From positions 1 through 64,000 of the forward strand of contig JAKJDW010000002.1 of the NCBI GenBank assembly GCA_022705745.1: a DNA stretch of 64,000 bases, given 5' to 3'. Origin of the DNA: Patescibacteria group bacterium. GTDB taxonomy: Bacteria > Patescibacteriota > Gracilibacteria > Absconditabacterales > Absconditicoccaceae. Position 1 is the stretch's first letter, and each line of letters opens with the position of its first letter. Both the position numbers and the translations under genes were made by a program. Of this stretch, positions 42,268 through 52,845 are shown in pieces. The notes under the pieces were generated by a model. That model was not told where the DNA came from, ran no database searches, and worked only from the letters and a program-made list of their open reading frames with translations.

Positions 42268-44205
42268 ATGATGAGTGAAAACAACTTATTTTGAAATCTT
42301 AATATTGATTTCAGCAAAAAAAACAAACAAAAAAGATGAAGACAAAATCAACAAGTAAATTGAGCATTGGATAAGGATTTGACATCCGAAGCTTTTTTAC
42401 GCCATTTATGAAAAACTGAACTAGACGACATTAAGGATCCTCATAAACTCATAAAAAAATGAGAAAAACCAGTCAAAATTTGAAGTTTAATGTGATTAGA
42501 ACAAGTATGACAATGTATGTTTGTAGAATATGAAAATGATCTGATTATTATTGATGCTGCTATGGAGTTTACCACACATGCAAATTTCTGAGCAGACTAT
42601 ATTATTCCAGATATTAGCTATGTTAAAAAAAACATCAAAAAACTTAGGTGAATAATTATTACACACGGTCACTTAGATCATGTTTGATCTTTGAGAGATA
42701 TACTACCAGAACTTTGATATCCAATGATTTATACTACACCTTTGAGTCTTGGGATTATCAAAAAAACATTTGAAAATCCAAAAGATTCAGAAAAAATAAG
42801 ATACAAAATTATAGATCCAGATGTTGATATTTTAAAATTATGATGTTTTACTCTGGAATTTGTGCCAGTAAACCACAATATTCCCGAAACACTAGCTGTA
42901 TCTATACATACTCCCAAATGAATAATTTTTAATTCTGCGGATTTCAAAATTGATCATACTCCTGCTATTGACAGACCAGCAGACCTAGCAAAAATAGCTA
43001 GGATTGGAGCGGAATGAGTGAAACTTTATATTTGAGATAGCTTGGGATCAAACAAAAAATGACGATCTATTTCAGAAAAAGAAATATGAGAAAATTTGGA
43101 TGAGCTAATACAAAAAACAAAAACAAGGATATTGATTGCTACTTTTGCATCTAATGTTTGAAGAATTATTCAAATTGTAAATAGTGCTATCAAAGCAAAT
43201 AAAACTATTTTTCTTTCTGGTAGGTCTATGGTAAATAATATAGAGATTTGTCAGCAACTTGGATATATTAAAGTACCAAAATGATACATTCGTAAACTAA
43301 ATGAGGAGGTAGATACTTTTCCAGATGATCAAGTTTTAATTCTTTCTACTGGAGCACAGGGAGAGGAGTTCGCAGCACTTACTAGAATGTCCAGAAACGA
43401 GCATAATTTCTTACAACTTAGAAAATGAGATACAATATTGATGTCTGCCACTCCAATCCCAGGGAACGAATGATCTGTAAACACAATGATAAATAATTTA
43501 ATTTTCAAAGATATCCATCTAATAACAAACGATGATATTGATGTTCATGCTAGTGGTCATGGTTGTATGGAAGACCATAAATTAATGTTATCTTTATTGA
43601 GACCAGAATTTTTCTTACCGTATTTCATGCCAGCAAAAGAAAGATATGCTCACAAAAATTTAGCAATGGATATGTGAATGCCAGAATCTCGTATTTTGAT
43701 GCCAATGAAAAACGGAGAAATAATTGAAATGTATGATGATGTAGTTTTGATTTGAAAAGAAAAATTGAAATTAGATACTGTGATGGTGGATTGAAAATGA
43801 AAATGACATATGTCTGGGGAATATGTAATAAAGGCTCGTAGTATTATGGCAGAAGACGGAGTGCTTGCTCTTATTTTCAAGGTAGATGCAAAAAGCAAAG
43901 AATTGGTTGGAAACATTCAAATAGAATCTAGAGGTTTTGTATATTCTTCTGAGGTAAAAGATATCCATACAAAAGTAGTAGAATTTGCTAGAGCTAAATA
44001 TGTAGAAAATTCAAAAAGAAAAATGCCAGTAAAAGATAATCTAAAAATTTTAAAAGAAGATTTATGAGAATTTATTATGCAAATTATCTGAAGAGTCCCA
44101 ATGATTATGCCAATGTTTGTCTATATCAATAAAGATTCCAAAGATGATGTAAGTAGAGATGAAGCAATTCTCGGCATGACTTTAGATGAACAATGAGGTG
44201 AATAA
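42268..44205 (+). CDS. rnj: Ribonuclease J
   Basis: The 645-residue product is a beta-CASP metallo-beta-lactamase ribonuclease. After a basic tail (residues 10-70) come FVEYENDLIIIDAAMEF, GIIITHGHLDHVGSLRDIL (metal site HGHLDH, about 130), VPVNHNIPETLAVSIHTP (His), IIFNSADFKIDHTP, KLYIGDSLGSNKKGRS, and the beta-CASP motifs TFASNVGRIIQIV, IFLSGRSM, VLILSTGAQGEEFAAL, SATPIPGNEGSVN and DIDVHASGHGCMEDHKLML (last metal His). It performs 5'-3' exonucleolytic and endonucleolytic mRNA decay and rRNA maturation. Divergently placed from the methyltransferase. Complete. Confidence 0.94.
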
Positions 44206-44280
44206 ATTAACGAATTAAAAAAAGTTAACAGATAAATACTCTGTCTTTTCAATAAAATATATATTGTGCATAATGTTTTA

Positions 44281-44350
44281 TGAGAGAATGCCACAAAGAT
44301 AAAAAAGTTTGGTCACTTATAATTATTTTATACATTCTCTCTTTTTTTTC
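44281..44350. terminator. Inverted repeat with T-run after RNase J
   Basis: GAGAGAATG (44282-44290) pairs with CATTCTCTC (44333-44341), followed by eight T. The 42-nt loop is AT-rich and may fold further. It lies 75 bp after the RNase J stop, between convergent genes. Confidence 0.55.
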
Positions 44351-44368
44351 GTTTGCACTTACATATTA

Positions 44369-44734
44369 TTATTTCTTATTTTTAATTTCTTTTAGTTCTT
44401 TTCATAAAAAATATGCTATTGCAGTTCTTATTATTACTATAATACCAAGAGAGTAGAGTTGCTGTATTTCAGTATTAATTACAGAATGTACTATATCCGC
44501 AATTATTATAAAATCTAGTCAAAGTAATGTATAATTCCCCAAAAACATTCTTATTTCATTTTTATGGTTGTATGAATCGGTGTTCTTTGTAAAAATTATT
44601 CTTATAAATTTAAATAATGATTTTATAAAGCCAATTATTATTACCATAATTCAAGAAACATAGATAATAGTAATGATTATCTCCAATAAAAACCCAATAT
44701 AATGTCAGAAAGGGAGATTTGAAAAGTTTCACAT
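44369..44734 (-). CDS. DUF1622 family membrane protein
   Basis: The 121-residue product has three hydrophobic helices (about 15-40 GFLLEIIIITI-type, 68-85 LLGLDFIIIADIV and 95-112 SLGIIVIIRTAIAYFLGKEL). The spacing of 'LG-YTLLGLDFIIIADIVHSV' and 'IVIIRTAIAYFLGKE' matches DUF1622, whose role is unknown. UGA encodes four glycines, so standard reading sees nothing longer than a fragment. It lies 28 bp before secA's stop region in the same direction, downstream of it. Confidence 0.78.
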
Positions 44735-44763
44735 ATTTTTTGTTGAAAAAAATAAAACACTTA

Positions 44764-47700
44764 CTAATTTTCATTAATTTTAATCACCTCACACTTACCA
44801 GCTAAAACATCATCTTTTACTTTTTTGTACTTTATTGAATATTCCATTTTCCCATCTTTATACTTTACAGTAACCTTATCGTTTGGTCTAATTTTGGTAT
44901 TTTCAATAGGTTTCCCACTATCATTTTTTGTTTCTCACTTTTCATCACCTACTTCAAAAACTTCAAAACCATCTTCGTCTTCAAAAATCATTTCTCTTTT
45001 TATGTTTTCAGCCCTTTTTACTTCTTCTTGTTTTGCCAGCTTAATTAACTCTTGTAGGTTTCCACTAACTTTTGATAGCTTAGATAAAAACTCCTTATCT
45101 CCTGACTTTTGTTTTTCCAAAATTAATTTTGCTATTTCATCCTGTTTTTGTATTGCATCAAAGTCCAAATTCAAGATATAACTAGTGGTAGTACTTTTGA
45201 ATGTATATATTAAACTTTGAAATTTTTCAAAAGACTCTTTTTTGTAGACTATCAGAGGATCCTGTTGAGCATATCACATAAACCCTACCTTATCTCTAAG
45301 ATATTGCATTTCATCAATATGGTCTACCCATAGTTTATCTAAATGATGCAACAAAACATCTCTAAAAATATCATATAGTTTGTCATCATCAAGTTTTTTT
45401 AATTTTTCTTCTAAATACTTTCCAAGAGTTTCAATTGTTTCTAGCTCTAAATCATTAAATCCCATTGCTTCCCATTTATCAGCAGTTTTCTTGTCTAATT
45501 TTATATTGAACTCTTTTATCAATGTTTCCAAAAATTCTATATTAGTTTGTTTTAAATTTTTTGCTTCATTGATTTTTACATTAATTATCAAATCAATATT
45601 GTCTCTAAGATCCTTCTTGGTATTTTTTACAAACTCTTTTTTTAATTCTTCATCCAATTCGCTGGCAAGTATTTCATCTCTTTTTTTATAAATTCTTTGC
45701 CTTTGTTTATCTATAACACTATCATAATCAAAAAGATGTTTTCTGATACTAAAATGCCAAGCTTCTATCTGTTTTTGCGCTCTTTCTATAGCACTTGTAA
45801 ATTGTTTTTGAGTAAGCTCAAGATTTTCCAATTCTTCCTTTTTCATTAACATACTTGCAATTCACATAATTTTTTCTCATCACATTTTCCTCATGATTAG
45901 GTCGTCCAATGCTACATAAAAAACAGACTTTCCAGGGTCTCATTGTCTTCAAGACCTTCATCTTAATTGGTTATCTATCCTTCTAGATTCATGTTTTTCT
46001 GTACCCAAGACAAACAAACCATATTGTAGGTCTTTTGTAATGTTGGGTAGACTCGGTCATCAAACTAGTGTAAAATATATTTTTGCAAAAACTTCTGTCT
46101 TTCTTTTTCTGCTAGTATTAAATTTGGTACTAATTTTAGTTTGCTTTATTTCTATTCAACCATTTCACATTTGTCTAATAGCTTCATCATCTATTCCAAA
46201 AATTTGTTTTATAGCCTCCAATGTTAATTCTAGTTCTTTACTTGAATAAATATTATATTCTATATCCCAGTTTTTAACATTTTTTTCTGCTCGTTTTACA
46301 TAATTATTTGCTAATTTTTCATTTAGTCATTTTTCCAACTTAATATCTGTTCATCTTCCGGCCATGTTGGTAGCTACGACCACAGATTTAAATTTTCATC
46401 CATTACTCACAATATGAGCCTCTTGTTCAAAAAATTTAGCATTCAAAACATAGTGATTGATTCACTCCTTTTCTAAAATTTTACTCAAATATTCAGAGGT
46501 AGCAATGTTGGCAGTACCAATCAACATTGGTTGCCCCATTTCATGATAAAATTTTATATCTTCCTTTACAAATTTTCGTTTGGCATTTTGATTGAAGTAT
46601 ACTTTATCGTGTCGGTCTACTCTTATAGTTTCTTTATTTGTAGGGATTTCCAAAACATCTAAATTGTATATCTTGCTAAATTCTTCTCATTCTGTTACAG
46701 CAGTACCAGTCATACCAGACAACTTTCCAAATTGTTTGAAAAAATTTTGATATGTAATGGTTGCCATAGTTTGAGATTCTCTTTTAATTTCAACCATTTC
46801 TTTTGCCTCAATAGCCTGGTGTAATCATTCGCTAAATCTTCTACCTGGCATAGTTCTTCATGTATGTTCATCTACTATCAAAACTTCTCAACCTTTTACT
46901 ATATATTCTTTATCTCTTTCATATACCGCTTTTGCTCTCAACGCATTTTCTATATGATGAATTTCCTCGTATCATATATCTTTATAGAGATTTTCTACGC
47001 CAAGCATTTTTTCTAATTTTTGAATTCATTCTCCACTCAAAGAAACAGTTTTTGTTTTTTCATCTATATAATAATCTCCGTCTTCCACAGATTCTTTTTT
47101 TGCATCCTCATTCATTAATTCGTACAAAAGTCATTTACTTACCCTTTTTTTACCACTACATGGAGTAAGTGTTTGTACAATTTTTGCATAATATTGGTAC
47201 TTTTCCGTTGCTTCTTCTCTAGCTTCAGAAATAATCAAAGGGGTCCTAGCCTCATCGATTAAAATTGAATCTATCTCATCTATTATTGCATAATTTAGAG
47301 GTCTTCGAGTTAAAACTCTTTGATTTATAGATTTTACTAAATTGTCTCTTAGATAATCAAACCCAAGCTCACTATTTTCTACATAAGTAATATCTTTTTC
47401 ATATTCTCATCTTCTATCTTGAATGGCTACTCATTTTACCACACAACCGACACTTAATCACAATCGCTGATACAAATGTCACATCCATTCAGTATCACGA
47501 GAAGCAAGATAGTCGTTGACTGTAACTACATACACTCATTTTCATTCTAAAGCATTTAGATAAACAGGTAAAGTAGCTACCAAAGTTTTTCCTTCTCAAG
47601 TTTTCATCTCAGCAATTTTACCTTGATGAAGAACTATTCATCAAACAAGTTGAACATCGTAAGGTATCATATTTCGCAAAACTTTTTCTCATTTTACATT

Positions 47701-47952
47701 AACTGTTTGTCCACACATTCTTTTAGCAGCTTGTTTTACCACAGCAAAAGCTTCTGGCAAAATACTATCCAAACTTTCTCATTTTTCTTGAACTCTTTTT
47801 TTGAATTCTTCAGTTTTTGCCTTTATTTGTTCATCACTTAATTTTTCATATTCTTGAAAATACTGATTTATTTCTCTAACAACCAGCTTTAATTTGTTTA
47901 TTTCTTTTTCGGTATAGTTCATTCCAAAAAGTTTTTTAATCCGATCTAACAT
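44764..47952 (-). CDS. secA: Preprotein translocase ATPase SecA
   Basis: The 1062-residue product powers Sec secretion. Order: helical start, [20 protein letters not shown], Walker [21 protein letters not shown] (about 125), [36 protein letters not shown], Walker [21 protein letters not shown], the crosslinking domain, [86 protein letters not shown], and the wing/scaffold part with [21 protein letters not shown]. The C-terminus replaces the usual zinc tail by an [17 protein letters not shown] domain, a short beta segment. It is about 150 residues longer than E. coli SecA. Complete. Confidence 0.96.
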
Positions 47953-48278
47953 AATTAAAATTTATCAAAATAAAAAAATCTCCTTCAAACATTCCTTATA
48001 ACAATATTCTTTAATAAAACAAGCAAAAAAATTTTGAGTTTACTATAATTTAAAATTTATACTAAATAGATATGTTTATTTTTTAATCTTGTTATATCAC
48101 AATATTACTGTATTACAGCATCTTAGTTCTTATCCATCAAAACAATCTATTTAAAAGTTCACAAATAAAATATTTTTGTTTGTAGATTTTAATAATTAAT
48201 TTATTAAAGATTAAATTAGTGTAAATTTACCTATGACTATCTCATTTATTCATCATGATATTAATTACAGTATTTTGT
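47953..48278. other. Intergenic upstream of secA
   Basis: AT-rich with no gene or repeat recognised. 'tataat'-like and poly-T stretches probably include the secA promoter and the 3' region of the downstream glycosyltransferase gene. Confidence 0.5.
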
Positions 48279-49448
48279 TTATTTTTGAATAAAATGAGAA
48301 AGTGTTTGTATTTTTTTTGGATTTATTTGATAAGAATCAGATACTATTTTTTCTAGAAAACTGGATGGCACTAAATGAAAATCTATCGACTCTTTCAAAT
48401 TCTTGCTAAGTAATCTAACGGAACAATATTTAAAACAAATTGCTAAGATTTTGAATGGATTTTTTGTGTTAGCAGATTTCACGAAATTTTTCAAATTCAA
48501 AGGAGTTTTTACCATATTTTCTTGTGTTACTAGACTTGGATATGGGTGGAAATATCACAAATCATGGTACATCATAATTTTTTTGGAATCATGAGTATTT
48601 AACTTTTTTATCGCTAATCGCCCTAAAAACCTCAAAGTGCTATGATACCAAATTATTTTTGGTTTGAATTTTTTGGATACAATTTTTATGCGAATAGCAT
48701 CTACAAAGTTGAATATTGCAAAAAACAATCCAAAATATTTACATAATTGTCCCAACTTTCAGCTTGGGATCTTGGCTCAGTAGATTTTGATTTCATATCC
48801 TTTTGATTCCAAAATATCTTTTACATCATGTATATATGTTTCTATTCATCATAGTTTATTTCTAAAATCTGAAACCATTAGTATTCTTTTTGGCTTTCAG
48901 ATGATTGGCGTTATGTTTTCAAGCCATTTTTCTACAGTATATTTGTTCGCTAATGTTTTAGCTTTTTTTCTTTCAGCTTCTATATTGATTCCGCCTTTAT
49001 TGTACTGATCTATAATCTCTGACATTTTATTATAAAGTTTTTCTGCATCTGTTTGTCATTCTGCTTTGGAAATATCGTATTTACTTTGGATAAATTGAGT
49101 CAATCATCATTTGGCAAATCCAATAACAGGTATTCACATAGATAGTGAATTTACCGCAGTCAGCCCAAAAGTTTCCAAAAAAGTAGATGGCATCAGACAA
49201 AAATCGCAGTTTTCTTGATATCTTTGAATTGTAGACAAAGTTTGCCATCAAAAAAAGTGTACAGAACTATGATCAGAGGCTAATTCTATCAGGTCATTCA
49301 CATACTTTCATTTCCCAAAAACATAAAAGGAAAAAGGAATAGCTCCGTGTTTTTTTATAAAAGCTTTTAGCATATCCAAAATTAGTCAAAATCATTTTTC
49401 ATCATCTAGTCTACCAAAAAATAATATTCATAATTTTTTGTCTTGCAT
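48279..49448 (-). CDS. GT4 glycosyltransferase with its two halves in swapped order
   Basis: The 389-residue product starts directly with the C-terminal half of a GT-B fold: LGILFFGRLDDEKGFGLILD, VHFFGWQTLSTIQRYQENCD, LMPSTFLETFGLTAVNSLSM and GIPVIGFAKGG (about 1-205). After a short linker comes an N-terminal half: KPKRILMVSDFRNKLGGIET, YIHDVKDILESKGYEI, KPKIIWYHSTLRFLG, DFHLVPSSFLEKIVSDSYQI and IQTLSHFIQK, where it stops exactly where a normal enzyme would enter the second half. The EX7E motif reads EX7N. Nothing resembling an N-terminal half precedes the start (in-frame TAA upstream). It is a natural circular permutation or fusion of two partial genes. Confidence 0.8.
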
Positions 49449-49515
49449 AGGTGTTTTTTAAGTATTTAAAGTCACTAGTCGTTCGTTAATAGAGTATTAG
49501 TAGTTAATGGTTCAA
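49449..49515. repeat. Left flank words of the four-helix-bundle gene
   Basis: 'agtcactagtcgttcgttaa' (from about 49468) resembles the reverse complement of the 'gactagcgactaacgact' cluster on the other side of the gene (49931-49952). No coding frame. Confidence 0.55.
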
Positions 49516-49875
49516 TTAGTGCTTACTTAATTTTTGAATTAGTCCGTTAATCATTTTGTTTATATTATCTATATCAGCACATAACTTATCACAAATTGTT
49601 TTTTCAATATAAGCTATTTCTTTAGATATGATCAGTTGCGTTTTTAGCTCAGAACAGCTTCATCTAGCAATGTATAAAAATCTTATAAACTCTTTGTCTG
49701 TTCACCTATTACATCATTCTGCAATATTGCTCGCAACACTGATCGCACTTTTTTGTAATTGCTCTTTAAGTCAAAAGTCTCTTTGTATATTAGGATTATC
49801 TTTTATTAAAAAATATATATTTTTAGCTAATTTTATAGAACTATTCCAAACTTTTAAATCTTCAACATTTCACAT
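49516..49875 (-). CDS. Four-helix-bundle protein (23S rRNA intervening-sequence family)
   Basis: The 119-residue product has the S23/IVP signature: VEDLKVWNSSIKLAKNIYFL, DFGLKEQLQKSAISVASNIAEGCNRGTDKEFIRFLYIARGSCSELKTQLII (the 'SiaSNIAEG..r.t..eF..fL.iA.GS..EletqL' block). Related proteins are found in rRNA intervening sequences and near retroelements; the function is unknown. The gene stands between imperfect inverted minisatellite clusters, and a decayed copy of its 5' end lies at about 50600-50690. ATG 49875 precedes a UGA Gly. Confidence 0.88.
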
Positions 49876-49949
49876 TTTAGTTATTGTACCAAATAAAATA
49901 TTTTCGATCATTGACTATAGACTAATGATTATTGACTAGCGACTAACGA
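49876..49949. repeat. Minisatellite of 'gact(a/t)' words before rdgB's end
   Basis: 'cgatcattgactatagacta', 'atgattattgactagcgact', 'aacgactatt' are strung together. The last unit overlaps the rdgB stop. The block 'aaataaaatattttcgatca' through 'ttgactatagac' is shared with 50644-50678. Confidence 0.7.
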
Positions 49950-50546
49950 CTATTCTCTTGTTTTCATTTTTTCAATCAAATTAGCAATAGCTCTTCATCT
50001 ATGTGAAACTTTGTTTTTTTCTTCATCACTTGCTTCTCAGAAAGATTTATGTAAATCGTCGGATAAAAAAATACAATCATAACCAAAAGATTTATCTCAT
50101 ATTTCTTCCTTCAATATAGTTCAATATGTTTTTCATTCACTATAGATATATTCTCAATTTGGAAACATTTTTACTAGACAGCAAACAAAATAAGCAGATC
50201 TATCATTTTTTCATTCCAATTTTTTTAATAATTTAGCTCTATTGTCTGCATTATTGCCGTGTCATCAAGCATATCTAGCACTATAAACTCAAGGTTCTCA
50301 GTTTAATGCATTTACACATAAGCCACTATCATCAGCAATAACATCCGCTTCAATTCATTTTTCTTTTAAGAATTCACGAACAGCATTGCATTTTATTAAT
50401 GCATTCTCCAAAAAAGTTTCTCCATCTTCAACGATATCATCACAATATCAAATATCATTCAAAGATAAAATTTCAGCATCAAAAAATATTTCTTTAAATT
50501 CTTTTATTTTATGTTGATTATTGGAAGCAAGTATAATTTTACGCAT
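49950..50546 (-). CDS. rdgB: Non-canonical purine NTP pyrophosphatase (RdgB/HAM1)
   Basis: The 198-residue product cleaves XTP/dITP to monophosphates, keeping non-standard purines out of nucleic acids. Signatures are [69 protein letters not shown] (the D-S-G-L block), RSAYFVCCLV, FGYDCIFLSDDLHKSFGEAS and KNKVSHRGRAIANL (S-H-R). UGA encodes several conserved glycines. The stop TAG is made by the adjoining minisatellite. Complete. Confidence 0.93.
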
Positions 50547-50727
50547 GATGCTTATAAGATAAAAAACGGTAAATAATTCTAATTTTAAATCTAAATGCTA
50601 TTACAAACTTTTAAATCTTCAATATTTAGTATTTCAAGTGTGTATCAAATAAAATATTTTCGATCATTGACTATAGACTTTTGACTGTTGACTATCGACT
50701 ATAAGACTAACGACTATTGACTATTGA
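50547..50727. repeat. Decayed copy of the four-helix-bundle gene head plus minisatellite
   Basis: 50600-50690 repeats 'acaaacttttaaatcttcaa' and 'aaataaaatattttcgatca' from 49850-49930, with the ATG replaced. Then a 'gactattgactaacgacta' minisatellite runs to 50737, overlapping the end of trmD. This implies duplication of the element followed by loss of the gene. Confidence 0.7.
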
Positions 50728-51405
50728 CTAACGACTATTTTCTTGTTTCCATTTTTCAATTTCCTTATGATTTCAATTTAACAATACTTCTGGTACAGAA
50801 TATCATTCTACCTCTTGAGGTCTGGTATATTGTGGATGTTCTATATTTTCCATATTTTGGGAGATGGAATAGCTTTCTTCTTGTCGACTACTTTCTTCTT
50901 TGATTACTCCAGGGATTAGGCGAACCACAGACTCTGTCATTGTCATCGCTGGCATCTCTCACCCAAGAGTCACAAACTTTCAAATAGATATTTGATGAAA
51001 ATTGTCAGGATATTTGTCTTGAAAATATTGTACAAAACGATGATCTATCCCTTCATACCTAGCACATACAAAGATTAAGTTTTCCGTTTTTGAAAAAGAA
51101 TGAGCTGATTTTTGATTTCGAAATATATTGCTAGGATTTGGAAAAATAATTTGGAAAATTTCCTTACTTTTAAATTTCTTAATTATTGAATTTATTGAAT
51201 CTATAACAGGTTGTGCCATCATTAACATCCCAGTCCCTCACCCATAAATTTCATCATCTATTTGTTTGTGTTTATCTGCACAAAAATCTCTTGGATTGAT
51301 TATTTCGAAATCCAAAATATCTTTTTCTTGAGCTTTTTTGATCAATGAAGTTTCCAAAAAACTATCAAAAATCTCTGGGAATATAGATACATAATAAATT
51401 TTCAT
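50728..51405 (-). CDS. trmD: tRNA (guanine-N1)-methyltransferase
   Basis: The 225-residue product methylates G37 next to the anticodon to prevent frameshifting. Signatures are [53 protein letters not shown] (YGGG.GM block), [19 protein letters not shown] (c.rYEGiDeR), [28 protein letters not shown] (the SAM-binding knot), and [34 protein letters not shown] encodes GGG, IGKFV and VEGYS glycines. The last codons come from the minisatellite (QENSR). The usual neighbours rimM and rplS are absent. Confidence 0.95.
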
Positions 51406-51436
51406 AATAAACTTTGTGTGATATAAATCCCTACAA

Positions 51437-51742
51437 CTAACTTTTTATCAAGTGCTTTTCAACATTCAATAAGATGTTTTTTTTAACTTTTTCTATATTT
51501 TCTGGTGTACAGATTACAAACAATTCTTGTGCAGTAGATCCTTTACTCATAATACATTTGAAGCCACTATTTGTAGGTATTGTTATTCTAAACATAAGCT
51601 GACTGCTTCCTTTTTGCTGTCTAGAAATTCTACCTGGAATTATTCTATCTATATTTGGGTCTTTTTCAACTTCAAGCAAAAATTTAGTAAACTCAGATAA
51701 GATATTATGTTCTGTCTTTACTTTTTGAAATTTAACTCTCAT
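51437..51742 (-). CDS. DUF2103-like protein
   Basis: The 101-residue product MRVKFQKVKTEHNILSEFTK, with DPNIDRIIPGRISRQQKGSS (IIPGRI) and CIMSKGSTAQELFVICTP, matches the pattern of DUF2103, small predicted metal-binding or RNA-related proteins. No UGA occurs in the gene. It sits 31 bp upstream of trmD on the same strand and may share its transcript. Family assignment is from memory of the IIPGRI block. Confidence 0.6.
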   Translation of the reverse strand: MRVKFQKVKTEHNILSEFTKFLLEVEKDPNIDRIIPGRISRQQKGSSQLMFRITIPTNSGFKCIMSKGSTAQELFVICTPENIEKVKKNILLNVEKHLIKS

Positions 51743-51958
51743 ATTGAAAATATGATTAAATAAAGTACAAGTTACAAGTTAAAAGTTTATAAAGTTGCAA
51801 GTTATAAGCCTGCGGGCAGACAGGTTTATAAAGTTACAAGTTAATTAATACTTTACGAACTTTATAAACTTTACGAACTTTATAAACTTTACAAACTTTA
51901 TAAACTTTACAAACTAATAAACTTATAATTTTAAATCTATAACATTCAACTAAATTAT
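51743..51958. repeat. Tandem 'actttataaactttac' repeats with a GC-rich hairpin
   Basis: The hairpin 'gcctgcgggcagacagg' (about 51808-51825) lies among 'gttacaagttaaaag' words. From 51853 to 51920 the unit 'aactttataaactttac' with a/g variants repeats four times. No gene. It holds the promoters of the divergent trmD-side gene and prmC. Confidence 0.75.
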
Positions 51959-52810
51959 ATGAAGATTCAAGAATTATTACAAAATCAAGAATATACACAG
52001 AAAAGAGTTTTGGAAAATTTGATATGCTATTTTTTGGATATTAGTAGAGAAAATTTACGGATTTCTTTAGATCAAGATATAGAAGAAAGTGTTATAAACA
52101 AAATAACACAAGCTTATGATGATTTTGTTGTTCAAAAAAAACCTTTAGAGTATATTTTATGATATGTAGCATTTATGAGAAATAAATTCAAAATAGACCA
52201 TAGAGCCTTGATTCCTCGCCCAGAAACAGAGTACATGATACAAGCAGTAAATGAACATGTTTCCACATTAACACCTTGAAACAACATATTATTCGATATT
52301 GGGACAGGTTGTGGTGTTTTATGATTGTCTGTTTTATTGCACAATCCAAGTTTTTTTACTGAAGCATATTTAAGTGAATATGTAGATTATACGCTTTCTC
52401 TAGCTCAAGAAAATTTTGAAATATTTAAACCTAGACTTAGTAAAACAAAAGTAAATTTAGTACAATCAAATCTATTAAATTTTGTGAAAGACATTTCGTT
52501 ATCAGACTCAAATTTAATTCTAGTTGCAAATCTTCCTTATATCCCTGAAAATACTTTTGATCAAAATGTTTGAGAAAATGTAAAAAATCGAGAGCCAAAG
52601 CCAGCGTTTGTGTGATGAGAAGATTGACTAGATTATTATCGTGAAATGTTTCAACAAATTTTTGATTTTTGAATCAAGCCCACAATGTTTTTAGAAATGA
52701 TGACACGGCAGGTAGATGTTTTACGCAAAGAATTTTGAGAAAAAATAAAATTCCAAGAAACAAAAACCTTTCATTTCAATATTAGAATAGTCAAGGCTCG
52801 GATAAAATAG
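51959..52810 (+). CDS. prmC: Peptide chain release factor glutamine methyltransferase
   Basis: The 283-residue product is PrmC/HemK-like. The N-terminal helices (1-75) lead to PLEYILGYVAFMRNKFKIDH, RALIPRPETEYMIQAV, the SAM loop ILFDIGTGCGVLGLSVLL (about 110), LSEYVDYTLSLAQENF and the substrate motif LVANLPYIPENTF, a variant NLPY of NPPY. It methylates the Gln of the GGQ motif in release factors. In an organism where UGA is sense, only RF1 should be its target, since RF2 would be harmful. Glycines in ILGYV and TPGN are UGA. Complete. Confidence 0.93.
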
Positions 52811-52845
52811 GTTTTTGTGTAATATGGGGATTTTTTATATAAATT

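Noticed and set aside
44825-45181. Ser/Phe-rich + strand ORF and similar ones across 44.8-47.8 kb
   Set aside because: All are antisense shadows of secA, whose motifs are continuous on the minus strand.
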